This document shows positions 47,350-56,480 of a stretch of 64,000 bases of DNA, in pieces. The notes below the pieces were generated by a model. It had not been told where the DNA came from. It saw only the letters and a program-made list of their open reading frames with translations, and ran no database searches. Origin of the DNA: an uncultured Treponema sp. (GTDB lineage: Bacteria > Spirochaetota > Spirochaetia > Treponematales > Treponemataceae); NCBI GenBank assembly GCA_937901865.1, contig CALDID010000098.1, positions 1-64,000 on the forward strand, given 5' to 3'. The position numbers and the translations under genes are program-made. Each line of letters starts with the position of its first letter. Positions within the stretch are counted from its first letter, which is position 1.

Positions 47350-49218
47350 TTATTCGTTCTTTTTCCATGTATACGAATACGAACAATAAGTTTCCGTAAG
47401 ATTAACAGCGTTTGTTTTAGAGTTTGTTACGACAACAGATGTAGTGTTGTTGACAGACCATGTAGAAGACGTATCAAGAAAAAATACATCTGTTAATGAA
47501 GAACAACCCAAAAAAGCTCTATACCCTATTTCACAAACATTTTCAGGGATTGTAATACTTGAAAGATTTGAGCAGTTTTCAAATGTAGAGTATTCTATTT
47601 TTTCAAGGTCTGGCGGTAATGAAATACTTGTTAAATTGCTACAACCTGCAAAGGCATAGTGCGATATTCTTATTACTGATGAAGGAATTATAACTTCTTC
47701 CAGATTAGAACAGTTATTGAAAAGAGATGTATTTATGGATTCTAAACTATTAGGAAGTGTAATTCTTTTCAATGATGTACAATCTTCAAATGTGCAAATT
47801 CCGAAATGCCTTATACTGTCTGGCAGAGAAATTGTTTCAAGACTCGTACAATTTGAAAAAGCACTTAGTCCAATTTCAGTTATACTGTTTGGAATTGTTA
47901 TATTTTTAAGATTCTTGCAACCGTAAAATGCCATTGAGCCGATTTTTGTAAGCCCATTTTCAATAACAACATCAATAATATTTGTGCAATTTTCGAAAGC
48001 ACTTCCTAATTCAGAAACATTGCTAGGAATTGTAATGCTTGTTAAACTTGTACAGCTCTTAAACGCACTTGAAGCAATTTTATTCAAAGAGTTTGGTAAT
48101 GCAAAATTCGAGAGACTTGTGCAGTTCTCGAATGCTCTATAACCTATTTCTGTTAAAGTGTTTGAACTTTCAAAGGTGATATTCTTTAGATTTGTACAAT
48201 CTTTGAATGCTGAGCCGTCGATGACTTTAACAGAAGCAGGAATATCAATGCTCGAAAGATTGGTGCTGCCTTCAAACATATAGATAGGAATTTCTGTAAC
48301 TGAATTTGGCAATTTTACAGAAACAAGATTAGTTAGTCCATTAAACATACTTTGGGTAATCTCAACATCATTTGAGAGAGAAACAGACACAAGTTTTGTA
48401 CAATTTTCAAAAGTAGCGTTTCCCTCCCATTTTGTTACGCCAGTCATATCAAGCGTAATATCCACAGGAGAACTTTTTATTTTATCAATAACTTTATAAA
48501 TGTTATATCCAAAAACAGAATCATTCGTAAAAGCCCCTTTTAAGATAAGCGTCACAGGACTTTCAAACGAAGATAAATCCAGTAAAGAAACTGTTCCTGC
48601 TGTTAAAGGAATAGAGCCTTTCTCCGTTTTATATAAAGTTTCTGCTTTTCCAGATTCTTTGGATAATGCAATAGCATACGTTCCGATGTTGTTGGAATTT
48701 TTGTCTTTCGGGGAAACAAAAATATAATATAAGCCGCTCTTTTCTGCTTTGAACGTCTTTATGTTTCCTGAATTATAAGACGAATCAATGTAGTCAGAAC
48801 TTTCATTTTGTATGTTATTTATACAAAGTTGTATATCTGCGGTATAAGATTCCGAACCTTCAGACTTGTCATCGATATAAATACTGTATATACTGTTTTT
48901 TATTGCAGAGAAGCAGTATATGTCAGTGCTTGAATCAGAAGTTAGGTTACCTTTTGTATATAATTCAGAATTAAGCGAAGAGTCTTCATTTGTCGTAGTG
49001 TAAACTATATTGTCATCTTCAGATGTGAGTGTTCCCGAGTTTTGTTCAGTTGCAGTCGAAGCTGCAGAGCTTGTGTTGTTCTCTTCATTTGGATATGAAA
49101 TGCCTGTAGCAGTTTGCATTTTATCGCTGACTTCGGAAAACATTTCATTGAAATACGAAGAACAGCCAATTGAAAAAAGCAAGATAAATGCCACAAAAAA
49201 GAAAGAAAAATGTTTCAT
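47350..49218 (-). CDS. BspA-type leucine-rich repeat surface lipoprotein
   Basis: The 622-aa protein has a signal sequence ending FSIGC, a relaxed spirochaete lipobox with Cys 19. A Ser/Thr/Asn-rich region follows that resembles pre-peptidase beta folds (about residues 60-220). From about 235 to 600 it has about 13 LRR_5 repeats of the form AFxxCTSLxxIxLPxSxxxI (for example AFKSCTSLTSITIPSNVSEL). These surface repeats bind host or other bacterial proteins. It lies 40 bases after the WD40-caspase gene. Confidence 0.88.
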   Translation of the reverse strand: MKHFSFFFVAFILLFSIGCSSYFNEMFSEVSDKMQTATGISYPNEENNTSSAASTATEQNSGTLTSEDDNIVYTTTNEDSSLNSELYTKGNLTSDSSTDIYCFSAIKNSIYSIYIDDKSEGSESYTADIQLCINNIQNESSDYIDSSYNSGNIKTFKAEKSGLYYIFVSPKDKNSNNIGTYAIALSKESGKAETLYKTEKGSIPLTAGTVSLLDLSSFESPVTLILKGAFTNDSVFGYNIYKVIDKIKSSPVDITLDMTGVTKWEGNATFENCTKLVSVSLSNDVEITQSMFNGLTNLVSVKLPNSVTEIPIYMFEGSTNLSSIDIPASVKVIDGSAFKDCTNLKNITFESSNTLTEIGYRAFENCTSLSNFALPNSLNKIASSAFKSCTSLTSITIPSNVSELGSAFENCTNIIDVVIENGLTKIGSMAFYGCKNLKNITIPNSITEIGLSAFSNCTSLETISLPDSIRHFGICTFEDCTSLKRITLPNSLESINTSLFNNCSNLEEVIIPSSVIRISHYAFAGCSNLTSISLPPDLEKIEYSTFENCSNLSSITIPENVCEIGYRAFLGCSSLTDVFFLDTSSTWSVNNTTSVVVTNSKTNAVNLTETYCSYSYTWKKNE

Positions 49219-49258
49219 GAATCCCCCGTAATTTTATTCCAAAAACGAACTTTACGCT

Positions 49259-52200
49259 TTACCAATTCCAGCCGACGCTGAAGCCGAAATCGTCTATAAA
49301 TCCTGTGCCGAGTAAGCAACGCAATTTGTATGTACCGCCGAGAACGAAATTCCCGAACACAAAATCAAGCCCTGCAATTCCTTCAAGCGAAAGTCCTGCT
49401 GGTGCGCTCTCGCCGTCAGTCCCGCCCGAAACGCTGGAGGCATAAAAGCCCGCTCCTGCTGCGGCATACGGGCGGAAAATCGAAATATTGCAGGAAAATC
49501 CCGCGAGCGCATTTGCATTTATCAGCAGAATTGAAGAAACGTCGCTTTCGTCTTTGTAATCGTCCGACAAACTCATAAACGCTGCCGCAGCGTCGAAGCC
49601 CGCAAAAATATGCTCTCCTCCGCGCAGATACGTTGCGCCGACGCTCGTTCCGCTGAAAAATGCGCCTTTCGGGAAGCCGACATCGAAATAAATGCCGTTG
49701 CCGCGGCTGCGCTGTTCGCCGGAAGCAGAAACGGCAGGGCGTTCGCTTCGCGATTCAGTGCGTTTCGGCGCAGAGCCGTTTCCGCTGCTCGCCGAAGAGC
49801 CTTTTGCATTGCCCGACGCTTGAAGCACCGCGCTGTCGTCGATTGCGACAGACACCCACGGCTGTGCTTTGCTGCTGCCGTCGAGTGCGAGCACGACGGA
49901 TTTCGCAGGCGGCTTATTTCCTGCGGCAACCACGGAGAAATCGCCGTGTATTTTCGAGTTCCACGGCGTCTGCTTTGTTTTCAGGTTCATTCGCGCGCAG
50001 ATTGCGGGCACTTCATTCTTGATATACACTGAAATTTCGTTTATCGACACGCCGGAAGAGCCGTCGTAATTCGCCTTGCCCGAAAGCGCCTCCAGCATTG
50101 CATACGTGAAAAATCCGTGCCCCTCGTAGCCCTCGTTCGCCAACTGCGTGCCGGTCGCTGCCGTCAAAATCACCTGACCGCTCGTGTGCGCCAAGTGCTC
50201 GAACGCCGTCTGCTGCGCGAGCGAATTTCCCTGCTGCTTTTCGTCGATGAACGCGCCGGAATAGCACGTGTCGAGCAGGATAATTGAGTTCAATGCCTTG
50301 ATTTTTGACAGATTTTCCGTCAGAAAATGCTTTGAAATGCCCGCAGAAGCGATTTCGGATTCTTTCTTTATATTTATATCCGCGGGAAGATAATAATATT
50401 CGCCGCCGTAGTTCGTGCCGTGCCCTGCGATGTAGAACACAAACACGTCGTCCGCCTTCACTTTTGACGCAAAAGTATCAAATGCACTTTGTATTTTTTC
50501 CGCATTTACATCTGCGTCAAGAAGCGGCATTACATTGACGGTGTTATATAATCCTCCTGGTGTATTTTTGAAAGATTCAATAATTGCTGTAGAATCCGCT
50601 ACAGAGAATTTTAGATTATTGTTCGGCATATTATGGTAAATATCCACTCCGAGAGCGAGAACAAAAAGATTTGCACTTTCGACTTTTCCTTGCCAATTCA
50701 GTGAAGTTGAAACGTGGCGGCTTTCAATTTTATTCGCTCTGTTTGCAGCATACGCTTCAAAGACATTTTCTCCAGCCGATAAAGTAACATCGCAAGTGTA
50801 AATATATTTGCGTCCAGTTTTGCTCTCTTCTCCTGCGGATACTTGCATTGCCTTTCCGTTATGCGATAAATACACATATCCAATTCCGCCTCCTGTATCC
50901 TGTACAGAGAACTGTAGTTTTACATTTCTTGTCGTTGCAAGCGGAATATTAGTAAATTGCACAGCGGGAGAATCTCCAGTTGCTACAATTTCCTGCAAAA
51001 TAGGTTTTCCGATGTCTTTGCCGTCGAGCTTTGCTTGCACGAGATCAGGGCGATAGAGCGTGTCGTACAACTGCCCGAGCTCAAACACCTGCATTCCGTC
51101 CACGAGGTGCACGAACTTGTTTATTCCGTCCTCATTTCCAGTAAAATACCCTTCTGGAGTGTAAGTAAGCCAATCACCTGTAGTATTGGCAATTGTACAC
51201 GATAAAAGTTCTCCTGTTTGTACAGAATAGCATCTGATAATTCCCCCATAATCTTGGCATATCAATTTTTTAGCATCGTTAGAAAAATATAACGAATGAA
51301 CAGATTGCGTTTTAATTTGTCTTATATCATTATTTTCTTGAAAATTATAAATATGAACAACAGATGTTTTACCTTTATTAATGCATACTGCAATCATCTT
51401 TTTATCGTTGGAAAACGCTGAAAAATACCCATTTTCATAGGAAGAAATTTGTTTCCAACTATTCGTATCATATATAATCAAATTTCCCTTCACGCAGATT
51501 GAGCAATATGTATCATCATTTGAGAAAGACACAGATTCAATTCTTGAACCTGAAAATTTTTTTTGAAAGCCAGAAGAAATATTGATAATTATACTATCTT
51601 TTTGAATGAGATTTTCTTTATCATTATCATCGTTTACGACTACAAATTTTCCGCATGGGCTTGTTTTTACAGTATGATAATATCCGTCCAAAAATAAATC
51701 CATTATCTGAAGTTTTTTAGTAGTGTCCAATACTCTAACTCTTGTTCCCTTAGGTTCTATACTGGGATACGATACAATATGACCTGAATTGTCAGCAGAT
51801 ATATATCTATTAGTACAATTTATTACTTCCATCACATCAACTTCTTGTCTAGAAATAATATCATAAAGCTTCAGAACATTTTTATTTTTATCACGCTTTA
51901 CATAATAGATTCCATTTTCAAATAATTCTGGAGCTGTTATCATATTTGAACTTATATGCGGAAAATCGTATTTAAAAAATCGGTTATCATCAAATATAGT
52001 AGGAATACCTTCTCCAAACTTAAAAGCACATAAATAACCTAGTTTAGAATTAAATGATAAGGTATTCATATCAGAACTTTGCGAAATAGTTTTTAGTAAA
52101 TTAAAATTATTTAAATTTCTTATTTCTATTCCATGATAATTTGTAAAAGCAAATTGATTTGAATCAATCACAGCATTTCCAAAATACATCATTGATTGTT

Positions 52201-53176
52201 CAAGGCTTGTTGGTGTACGACGTGCAATTTGTTTCCCGTTTTGAATGTTCCATAGTCCCACATATCCAAGAGCATCTACTGTCAGTAAATTATTTTCATC
52301 AGGCGAAAAATCCATAGAATTTACAAGATAACCACTATTTCCTGCTGCAAACATATTAAGCCATGTTTTATTTTGTAAATCAAAAATAAAAACATTACCT
52401 TCCGCGGAAGCGAGTGCATTATATTTTCCATTCTTGCTAATTGCCACTGCTGTAACAAATCTATCTTTCTGAGCCGATAGCACTTGTTCAACGGATTGTT
52501 TTTTAACATTCCAAATTACATTTATAAATTGTCCTAATTGTTTCTGATAGTCTTCAGAATTTGGAATAGCGATTGTTGTTAAATATGTTCCATCTTGGCT
52601 AAAATCCATTTCAAAACCTGCATAAAAAAATTCAGTTGACTCCAAAACATATTTTCGCTTTAATGAATGTGCTTCGAAAATAACGATTTTATCATAGTAT
52701 GACATTGCTAAATAATTGCCGTCTGATGAAAAAGCAAATTTCGCAGTTGCTTTTTCATCGCTTGAAATAGAAAATAAATTAAAAATTGTAATAGTTTTCC
52801 TAGTTTTTATATCACATATTTCAATGTTGTTGGCTTCATTTTCGTACACAAAATATGAAGAGTCTGGAGCAATTCTTGCATTTTTTGGGTATTTTATTCT
52901 GTCTGAAAAACTTCTGATTAAATATCCTGTTTTAGAATCCCAAAGTTTTACGTCAGAATCACTTACTGAAAAAATATATTTACCATTATTACAATAGGAA
53001 ATATAATCGCTACCACCATTGTGCCACTCCTGTACAACAATCTCTGGATTATAAGGTGTACCGCTATTTTCCATTTTATCTACGCCCGTTTTAAGCGCAA
53101 ACTTGCGAGTAGATTGAGCAGAAGCTGCAAAAACACAAAGCAACAAAATTGTAATAGTGCAAAAAAAGTGTTTCAT
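49259..53176 (-). CDS. Exported WD40-caspase protein with C-terminal barrel
   Basis: The 1305-aa protein has a signal peptide (to about residue 20) and WD40-like propeller repeats (about 45-690; WDSKTGYLIRSF, DLQNKTWLN). A linker GDWLTYTPEGYFTGNEDGI follows, then a peptidase C14 (caspase) domain (about 830-1085) with His in IAGHGTNYGG (about 919) and Cys in LLDTCYSGAF (about 970). After a Ser/Ala/Gly linker, the last 145 residues look like an outer-membrane beta-barrel ending in aromatic GFSVGWNW. Base composition is strikingly uneven: about 49,259-50,480 is GC-rich and most of 50,500-53,176 is AT-rich. Cleavage target unknown. Confidence 0.85.
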   Translation of the reverse strand: MKHFFCTITILLLCVFAASAQSTRKFALKTGVDKMENSGTPYNPEIVVQEWHNGGSDYISYCNNGKYIFSVSDSDVKLWDSKTGYLIRSFSDRIKYPKNARIAPDSSYFVYENEANNIEICDIKTRKTITIFNLFSISSDEKATAKFAFSSDGNYLAMSYYDKIVIFEAHSLKRKYVLESTEFFYAGFEMDFSQDGTYLTTIAIPNSEDYQKQLGQFINVIWNVKKQSVEQVLSAQKDRFVTAVAISKNGKYNALASAEGNVFIFDLQNKTWLNMFAAGNSGYLVNSMDFSPDENNLLTVDALGYVGLWNIQNGKQIARRTPTSLEQSMMYFGNAVIDSNQFAFTNYHGIEIRNLNNFNLLKTISQSSDMNTLSFNSKLGYLCAFKFGEGIPTIFDDNRFFKYDFPHISSNMITAPELFENGIYYVKRDKNKNVLKLYDIISRQEVDVMEVINCTNRYISADNSGHIVSYPSIEPKGTRVRVLDTTKKLQIMDLFLDGYYHTVKTSPCGKFVVVNDDNDKENLIQKDSIIINISSGFQKKFSGSRIESVSFSNDDTYCSICVKGNLIIYDTNSWKQISSYENGYFSAFSNDKKMIAVCINKGKTSVVHIYNFQENNDIRQIKTQSVHSLYFSNDAKKLICQDYGGIIRCYSVQTGELLSCTIANTTGDWLTYTPEGYFTGNEDGINKFVHLVDGMQVFELGQLYDTLYRPDLVQAKLDGKDIGKPILQEIVATGDSPAVQFTNIPLATTRNVKLQFSVQDTGGGIGYVYLSHNGKAMQVSAGEESKTGRKYIYTCDVTLSAGENVFEAYAANRANKIESRHVSTSLNWQGKVESANLFVLALGVDIYHNMPNNNLKFSVADSTAIIESFKNTPGGLYNTVNVMPLLDADVNAEKIQSAFDTFASKVKADDVFVFYIAGHGTNYGGEYYYLPADINIKKESEIASAGISKHFLTENLSKIKALNSIILLDTCYSGAFIDEKQQGNSLAQQTAFEHLAHTSGQVILTAATGTQLANEGYEGHGFFTYAMLEALSGKANYDGSSGVSINEISVYIKNEVPAICARMNLKTKQTPWNSKIHGDFSVVAAGNKPPAKSVVLALDGSSKAQPWVSVAIDDSAVLQASGNAKGSSASSGNGSAPKRTESRSERPAVSASGEQRSRGNGIYFDVGFPKGAFFSGTSVGATYLRGGEHIFAGFDAAAAFMSLSDDYKDESDVSSILLINANALAGFSCNISIFRPYAAAGAGFYASSVSGGTDGESAPAGLSLEGIAGLDFVFGNFVLGGTYKLRCLLGTGFIDDFGFSVGWNW

Positions 53177-53191
53177 TGTAGGTACTCTCCT

Positions 53192-55207
53192 TTAGTTTTG
53201 TGGATTATTTTTTATCCAGTTGTCATAGATTGTTTTCATTTCCGAGATTGCATTTTCCTCAGAATATGAATAATTAAACGAAATCCCGAAAGAATCGGTA
53301 TAGTGACTTTTTACAATCTTTTTTGAAATAGGATTATAAATTACGGCTTCCTTTAGTTCCTGACTGCTGTTTTTCTCAAAATCGCCTTCGCTTCCGTTTG
53401 CAAAATAATCAAACGCGCCTAAGCAAAGCACAATATTGTCTTTTTGTACTCCCTCGTTTTTTGCGATTGAGCCTTGCTCTACGTCTAAGATTTTCACTAC
53501 CATTTCGGATTTATAGAAAAGAAGATTATTATCAGCGTCTTGATATTTTGTCCTTTTTATTCCGTTTTCAAGAAATTCAATTTTTCTTGCCCAGCCGTCA
53601 GAATTATTCCTTAATTTATTTTCTTTTGTAAAATTAAGGACAGAATAAAAAGAATCATTGTACTTGTACTCTGTAAAATAAACTGAATAAGAGCCATCTT
53701 CAAATATTTTTTGTTCAGTTTGAGAAATTAAGTTTCCAGATGAATCGTATGAGAAAGTTTTATTTCCAATAAGTTCTATATAACTGCCGTCTTTGTTATA
53801 AGAAATCTTTTTTGTATTAGTTCCGATAGTGTCATAGAACTGACGGGAAATGACAAAACCGTTTTCGTTGATAGTTTCTGTTATACTCTCTCCATTTTCA
53901 AGATATGTGTTTCTGAACGCAGAATAATTTTTATTAGGACGATTTTTATTTTTTCCGTTTTTGTCTTTATACTCTGAGGAAATAATTTTTTTGTCCATAG
54001 AGTTTGTTGATACTATGAAATCGCCGTTTTCTTTGTAGCTGTATAAACCTACATATTCTCTTATTCCATCAGAGTTATATACATAGTGATATAAAGGTTT
54101 ATCTGAAATATCGTAATAAACGACAAAAGTTTTATTATTTTCTTTATGACCTTTAAAATATGCAACATTGCGCTTTGATGAAGTATTTCCGTTCGGCAAA
54201 ATATATTTACCGTGCAAAAGAAATTTATCGTCAAAATCAGTTTCGGCTTCAAAACTAGCATATTTCAGATGAGATGGCTTTACAAGATTTCCATTTGTGT
54301 CTTGGAATTCCTCGTGCTTCAATAATCCGCTTGGCGTATATAAAGCAATATATTTGCTGAATTGCAAAACAGCGTGTACAGAACTCTCTCCATTCTCATT
54401 TTTAAACGCTGCACTTTGCAACAAGCCTCTGCTGTCATAAGTAAAATCTGCTCTTGCAAATCCTTTATTGACTGGACTAAAAGGAACATTATTTTCATAA
54501 TATATTATGCTCTTATTCAATCCATTGTATAAAATTTTTGCTGTTATAGAAATGTTTGCATTGTAAGAAGATATTGCCGTTTCAATATGACGCCCGTAAA
54601 TGTCATATTTTTCAATTTGAGTTCTCTCGCTTTTATCAAAATAAGTTTTTTCGATTGTTTCGCCTTTTTCGCAGGAATATTCTTTTGCTATTGTTTGTGA
54701 AAGAGAATTATTTTTGTCATAAAACTCGCATTTTATCAATTTATTTTCAGAATCATAGAACCAAATCTGTGTAGAATAAAAATTATCATTTTCATAAGTT
54801 TCCCATTTTTGAGAATGATTTTTATTATCATAACTGATTTTATGACACATTATGACGTTCTCGTATGTCGAAGTTATCTCAATTAAATCTCCTGCTTTAT
54901 TATAAACAACAGTATCTTTTGAAGAACCTAGTAATTTGTTAAATGCTGGTTTATTTTTCTCGTCGAACCAAGATAATTCTTGTATAATTTTGTCATCTGA
55001 TACTGTAACAGAAATCTTTTCAGTTGCAAAATTTCTGCTCTCATTGAAAACGATTTCAGATTTATATACATTGTTTGTAAGTTTTTCTGAGAAAAATTCA
55101 ACGGCTGTTAATTTGAAATCAGAATAGCTTAGTTTTTTATACGATACAGCGAAAGAATCCATAAGCGCATTTTCATATAGAATATGATTCTTTTTCCAAT
55201 AATCCAT
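53192..55207 (-). CDS. YD-repeat and PDZ protein, probable tail of the TIR gene
   Basis: The frame reads real protein from about 55,195 to 53,192, with many tyrosine/aspartate-rich repeats (WFYDSENKLIKCEFYDKNNS, FTYDSRGLLQSAAFKNENGE) like YD or MORN-type beta modules. It ends in a PDZ-like domain (about residues 565-640; VVKILDVEQGSIAKNEGVQK). An ATG at 55207 gives 671 aa but has no ribosome site. The longest open frame extends back to 55573 over the TIR gene, but there it reads basic, non-protein-like sequence. The TIR frame joins this one if the A5 run at 55191-55195 is A4 (EKNHILYEN). It may therefore be the 3' part of one gene. Confidence 0.6.
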   Translation of the reverse strand: MDYWKKNHILYENALMDSFAVSYKKLSYSDFKLTAVEFFSEKLTNNVYKSEIVFNESRNFATEKISVTVSDDKIIQELSWFDEKNKPAFNKLLGSSKDTVVYNKAGDLIEITSTYENVIMCHKISYDNKNHSQKWETYENDNFYSTQIWFYDSENKLIKCEFYDKNNSLSQTIAKEYSCEKGETIEKTYFDKSERTQIEKYDIYGRHIETAISSYNANISITAKILYNGLNKSIIYYENNVPFSPVNKGFARADFTYDSRGLLQSAAFKNENGESSVHAVLQFSKYIALYTPSGLLKHEEFQDTNGNLVKPSHLKYASFEAETDFDDKFLLHGKYILPNGNTSSKRNVAYFKGHKENNKTFVVYYDISDKPLYHYVYNSDGIREYVGLYSYKENGDFIVSTNSMDKKIISSEYKDKNGKNKNRPNKNYSAFRNTYLENGESITETINENGFVISRQFYDTIGTNTKKISYNKDGSYIELIGNKTFSYDSSGNLISQTEQKIFEDGSYSVYFTEYKYNDSFYSVLNFTKENKLRNNSDGWARKIEFLENGIKRTKYQDADNNLLFYKSEMVVKILDVEQGSIAKNEGVQKDNIVLCLGAFDYFANGSEGDFEKNSSQELKEAVIYNPISKKIVKSHYTDSFGISFNYSYSEENAISEMKTIYDNWIKNNPQN

Positions 55208-56477
55208 TACTCGTATAACTACGCTTATAACCATATATTCCATTTTTATCAGCAGTAATTTGCTTGTTTTGGCTATAGAATATGGTTTCAATATCGAAAC
55301 CAGAGTTCTCGTCGTATATAATCTTGTGCTTGCAAATGTTGCTATTATCAAACAGCATTTTATATTCTGGAGAACTTTCTGCATTGTCATAAAGAATACT
55401 TTCCAAAAGATTTTCATAATCAGAGTAATATATATTCTGATATGACAAAATATCATTAGAGAGTGTTTTCGGTATTTGCGTATCTGCGCCATAATAGAAA
55501 GATGCAAATACAGTGTTTTTAGACTCCCCATTTTCATAAACAATTTGCATAGTATGATTATGAAGCGAATCACTACGATTGGGATTTATAATGCAAACAA
55601 CTCTTTCAAGTTGCCAATTTTGTATGTCTATAAACGGCGAAAAAGAATGTTTGTAATAAAATTCTGCTTGCTGAGGACGGTTTTGATGTTCATATTTTGT
55701 TGATTCTGCAATAGGAACGAGATGAGAATTTTCGTGAACCAATTTTATAGGACGACCGCATTTATATACAATTCTATAATGCTCTGGAAGATGTTTTATA
55801 TCATCAGAAGTCAGCCTTGTTTCTTCAATTCCCTCTGGGATTCCCCAGCGAGTGATATAATCTCCGTAATATCGGGTATGCGGAGTAATATACCAGAGAA
55901 ATGCGCATAAAAACACGGCAAAAACAGTCGCTGCCGAAATAGAAACTGCATTTCTGCGAACTGTACGAATATGCTCTCGCCGTTTTAAGTCGTCGTATTT
56001 TATTCCAAGCAAGCTTGCGAGTAATCTGACAAAAGCGTTTTTCTTTCCGTCGGCAATAACGTCGGCTGCATTGAGATTCAGATTTTTCAATTGGGGCGAA
56101 AAACAACACTGTTCGCTCTCTGCACTTGGAGAACCTGCAATAATAAGCGGAAAAATATTCTCTGTGCTTCTGCCAAGTGATAAGAAACTTTGTATTTCAT
56201 AATTCACATACTCTGATTTTGCTGAATCAGGAGAACAAAGCACTATCAGATTTTTAGAATCTTGCAATTCCCGTGAAAGTGCATTTTCTACCGTATCACC
56301 TGCACAAATATCTGTTTTATCTCGAAAAATATGCAGTTTTTTAGGCAGTCCTTCGTATTGTTTTTGAAGCACTGCAGGCAACCTATACGATTCGAGTTTC
56401 TTTTGAAGCCATATTGCTTCCTTTTCATTTTTGCGGCTGTAACTGATAAACGCAAAATACTTGAAATTATTTTTCAT
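55173..56477 (-). CDS. TIR-domain transmembrane protein
   Basis: The 434-aa protein opens with a TIR domain (about residues 6-150; FAFISYSRKNEKEAIWLQKK, IFRDKTDI, VNYEIQSFL with a candidate catalytic Glu). Bacterial TIR domains are often NAD-consuming effectors or signal producers. A basic stretch precedes a membrane helix (about 172-195; SISAATVFAVFLCAFLWYI), followed by RYYGDYITRWGIPEGIE and a repeat-rich tail (FYSQNKQITADKNGIYGYKR). The stop at 55173 seems premature. It starts 3 bases after the stop of the RyR gene, so it is co-transcribed with it. Confidence 0.85.
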   Translation of the reverse strand: MKNNFKYFAFISYSRKNEKEAIWLQKKLESYRLPAVLQKQYEGLPKKLHIFRDKTDICAGDTVENALSRELQDSKNLIVLCSPDSAKSEYVNYEIQSFLSLGRSTENIFPLIIAGSPSAESEQCCFSPQLKNLNLNAADVIADGKKNAFVRLLASLLGIKYDDLKRREHIRTVRRNAVSISAATVFAVFLCAFLWYITPHTRYYGDYITRWGIPEGIEETRLTSDDIKHLPEHYRIVYKCGRPIKLVHENSHLVPIAESTKYEHQNRPQQAEFYYKHSFSPFIDIQNWQLERVVCIINPNRSDSLHNHTMQIVYENGESKNTVFASFYYGADTQIPKTLSNDILSYQNIYYSDYENLLESILYDNAESSPEYKMLFDNSNICKHKIIYDENSGFDIETIFYSQNKQITADKNGIYGYKRSYTSNGLLEKESYSI

Positions 56478-56480
56478 AGA

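Noticed and set aside
55207..55573. N-terminal extension of the YD-PDZ frame
   Set aside because: It overlaps the TIR gene and reads as Ile/Lys/Leu-rich nonsense. The real coding frame there is the TIR gene.
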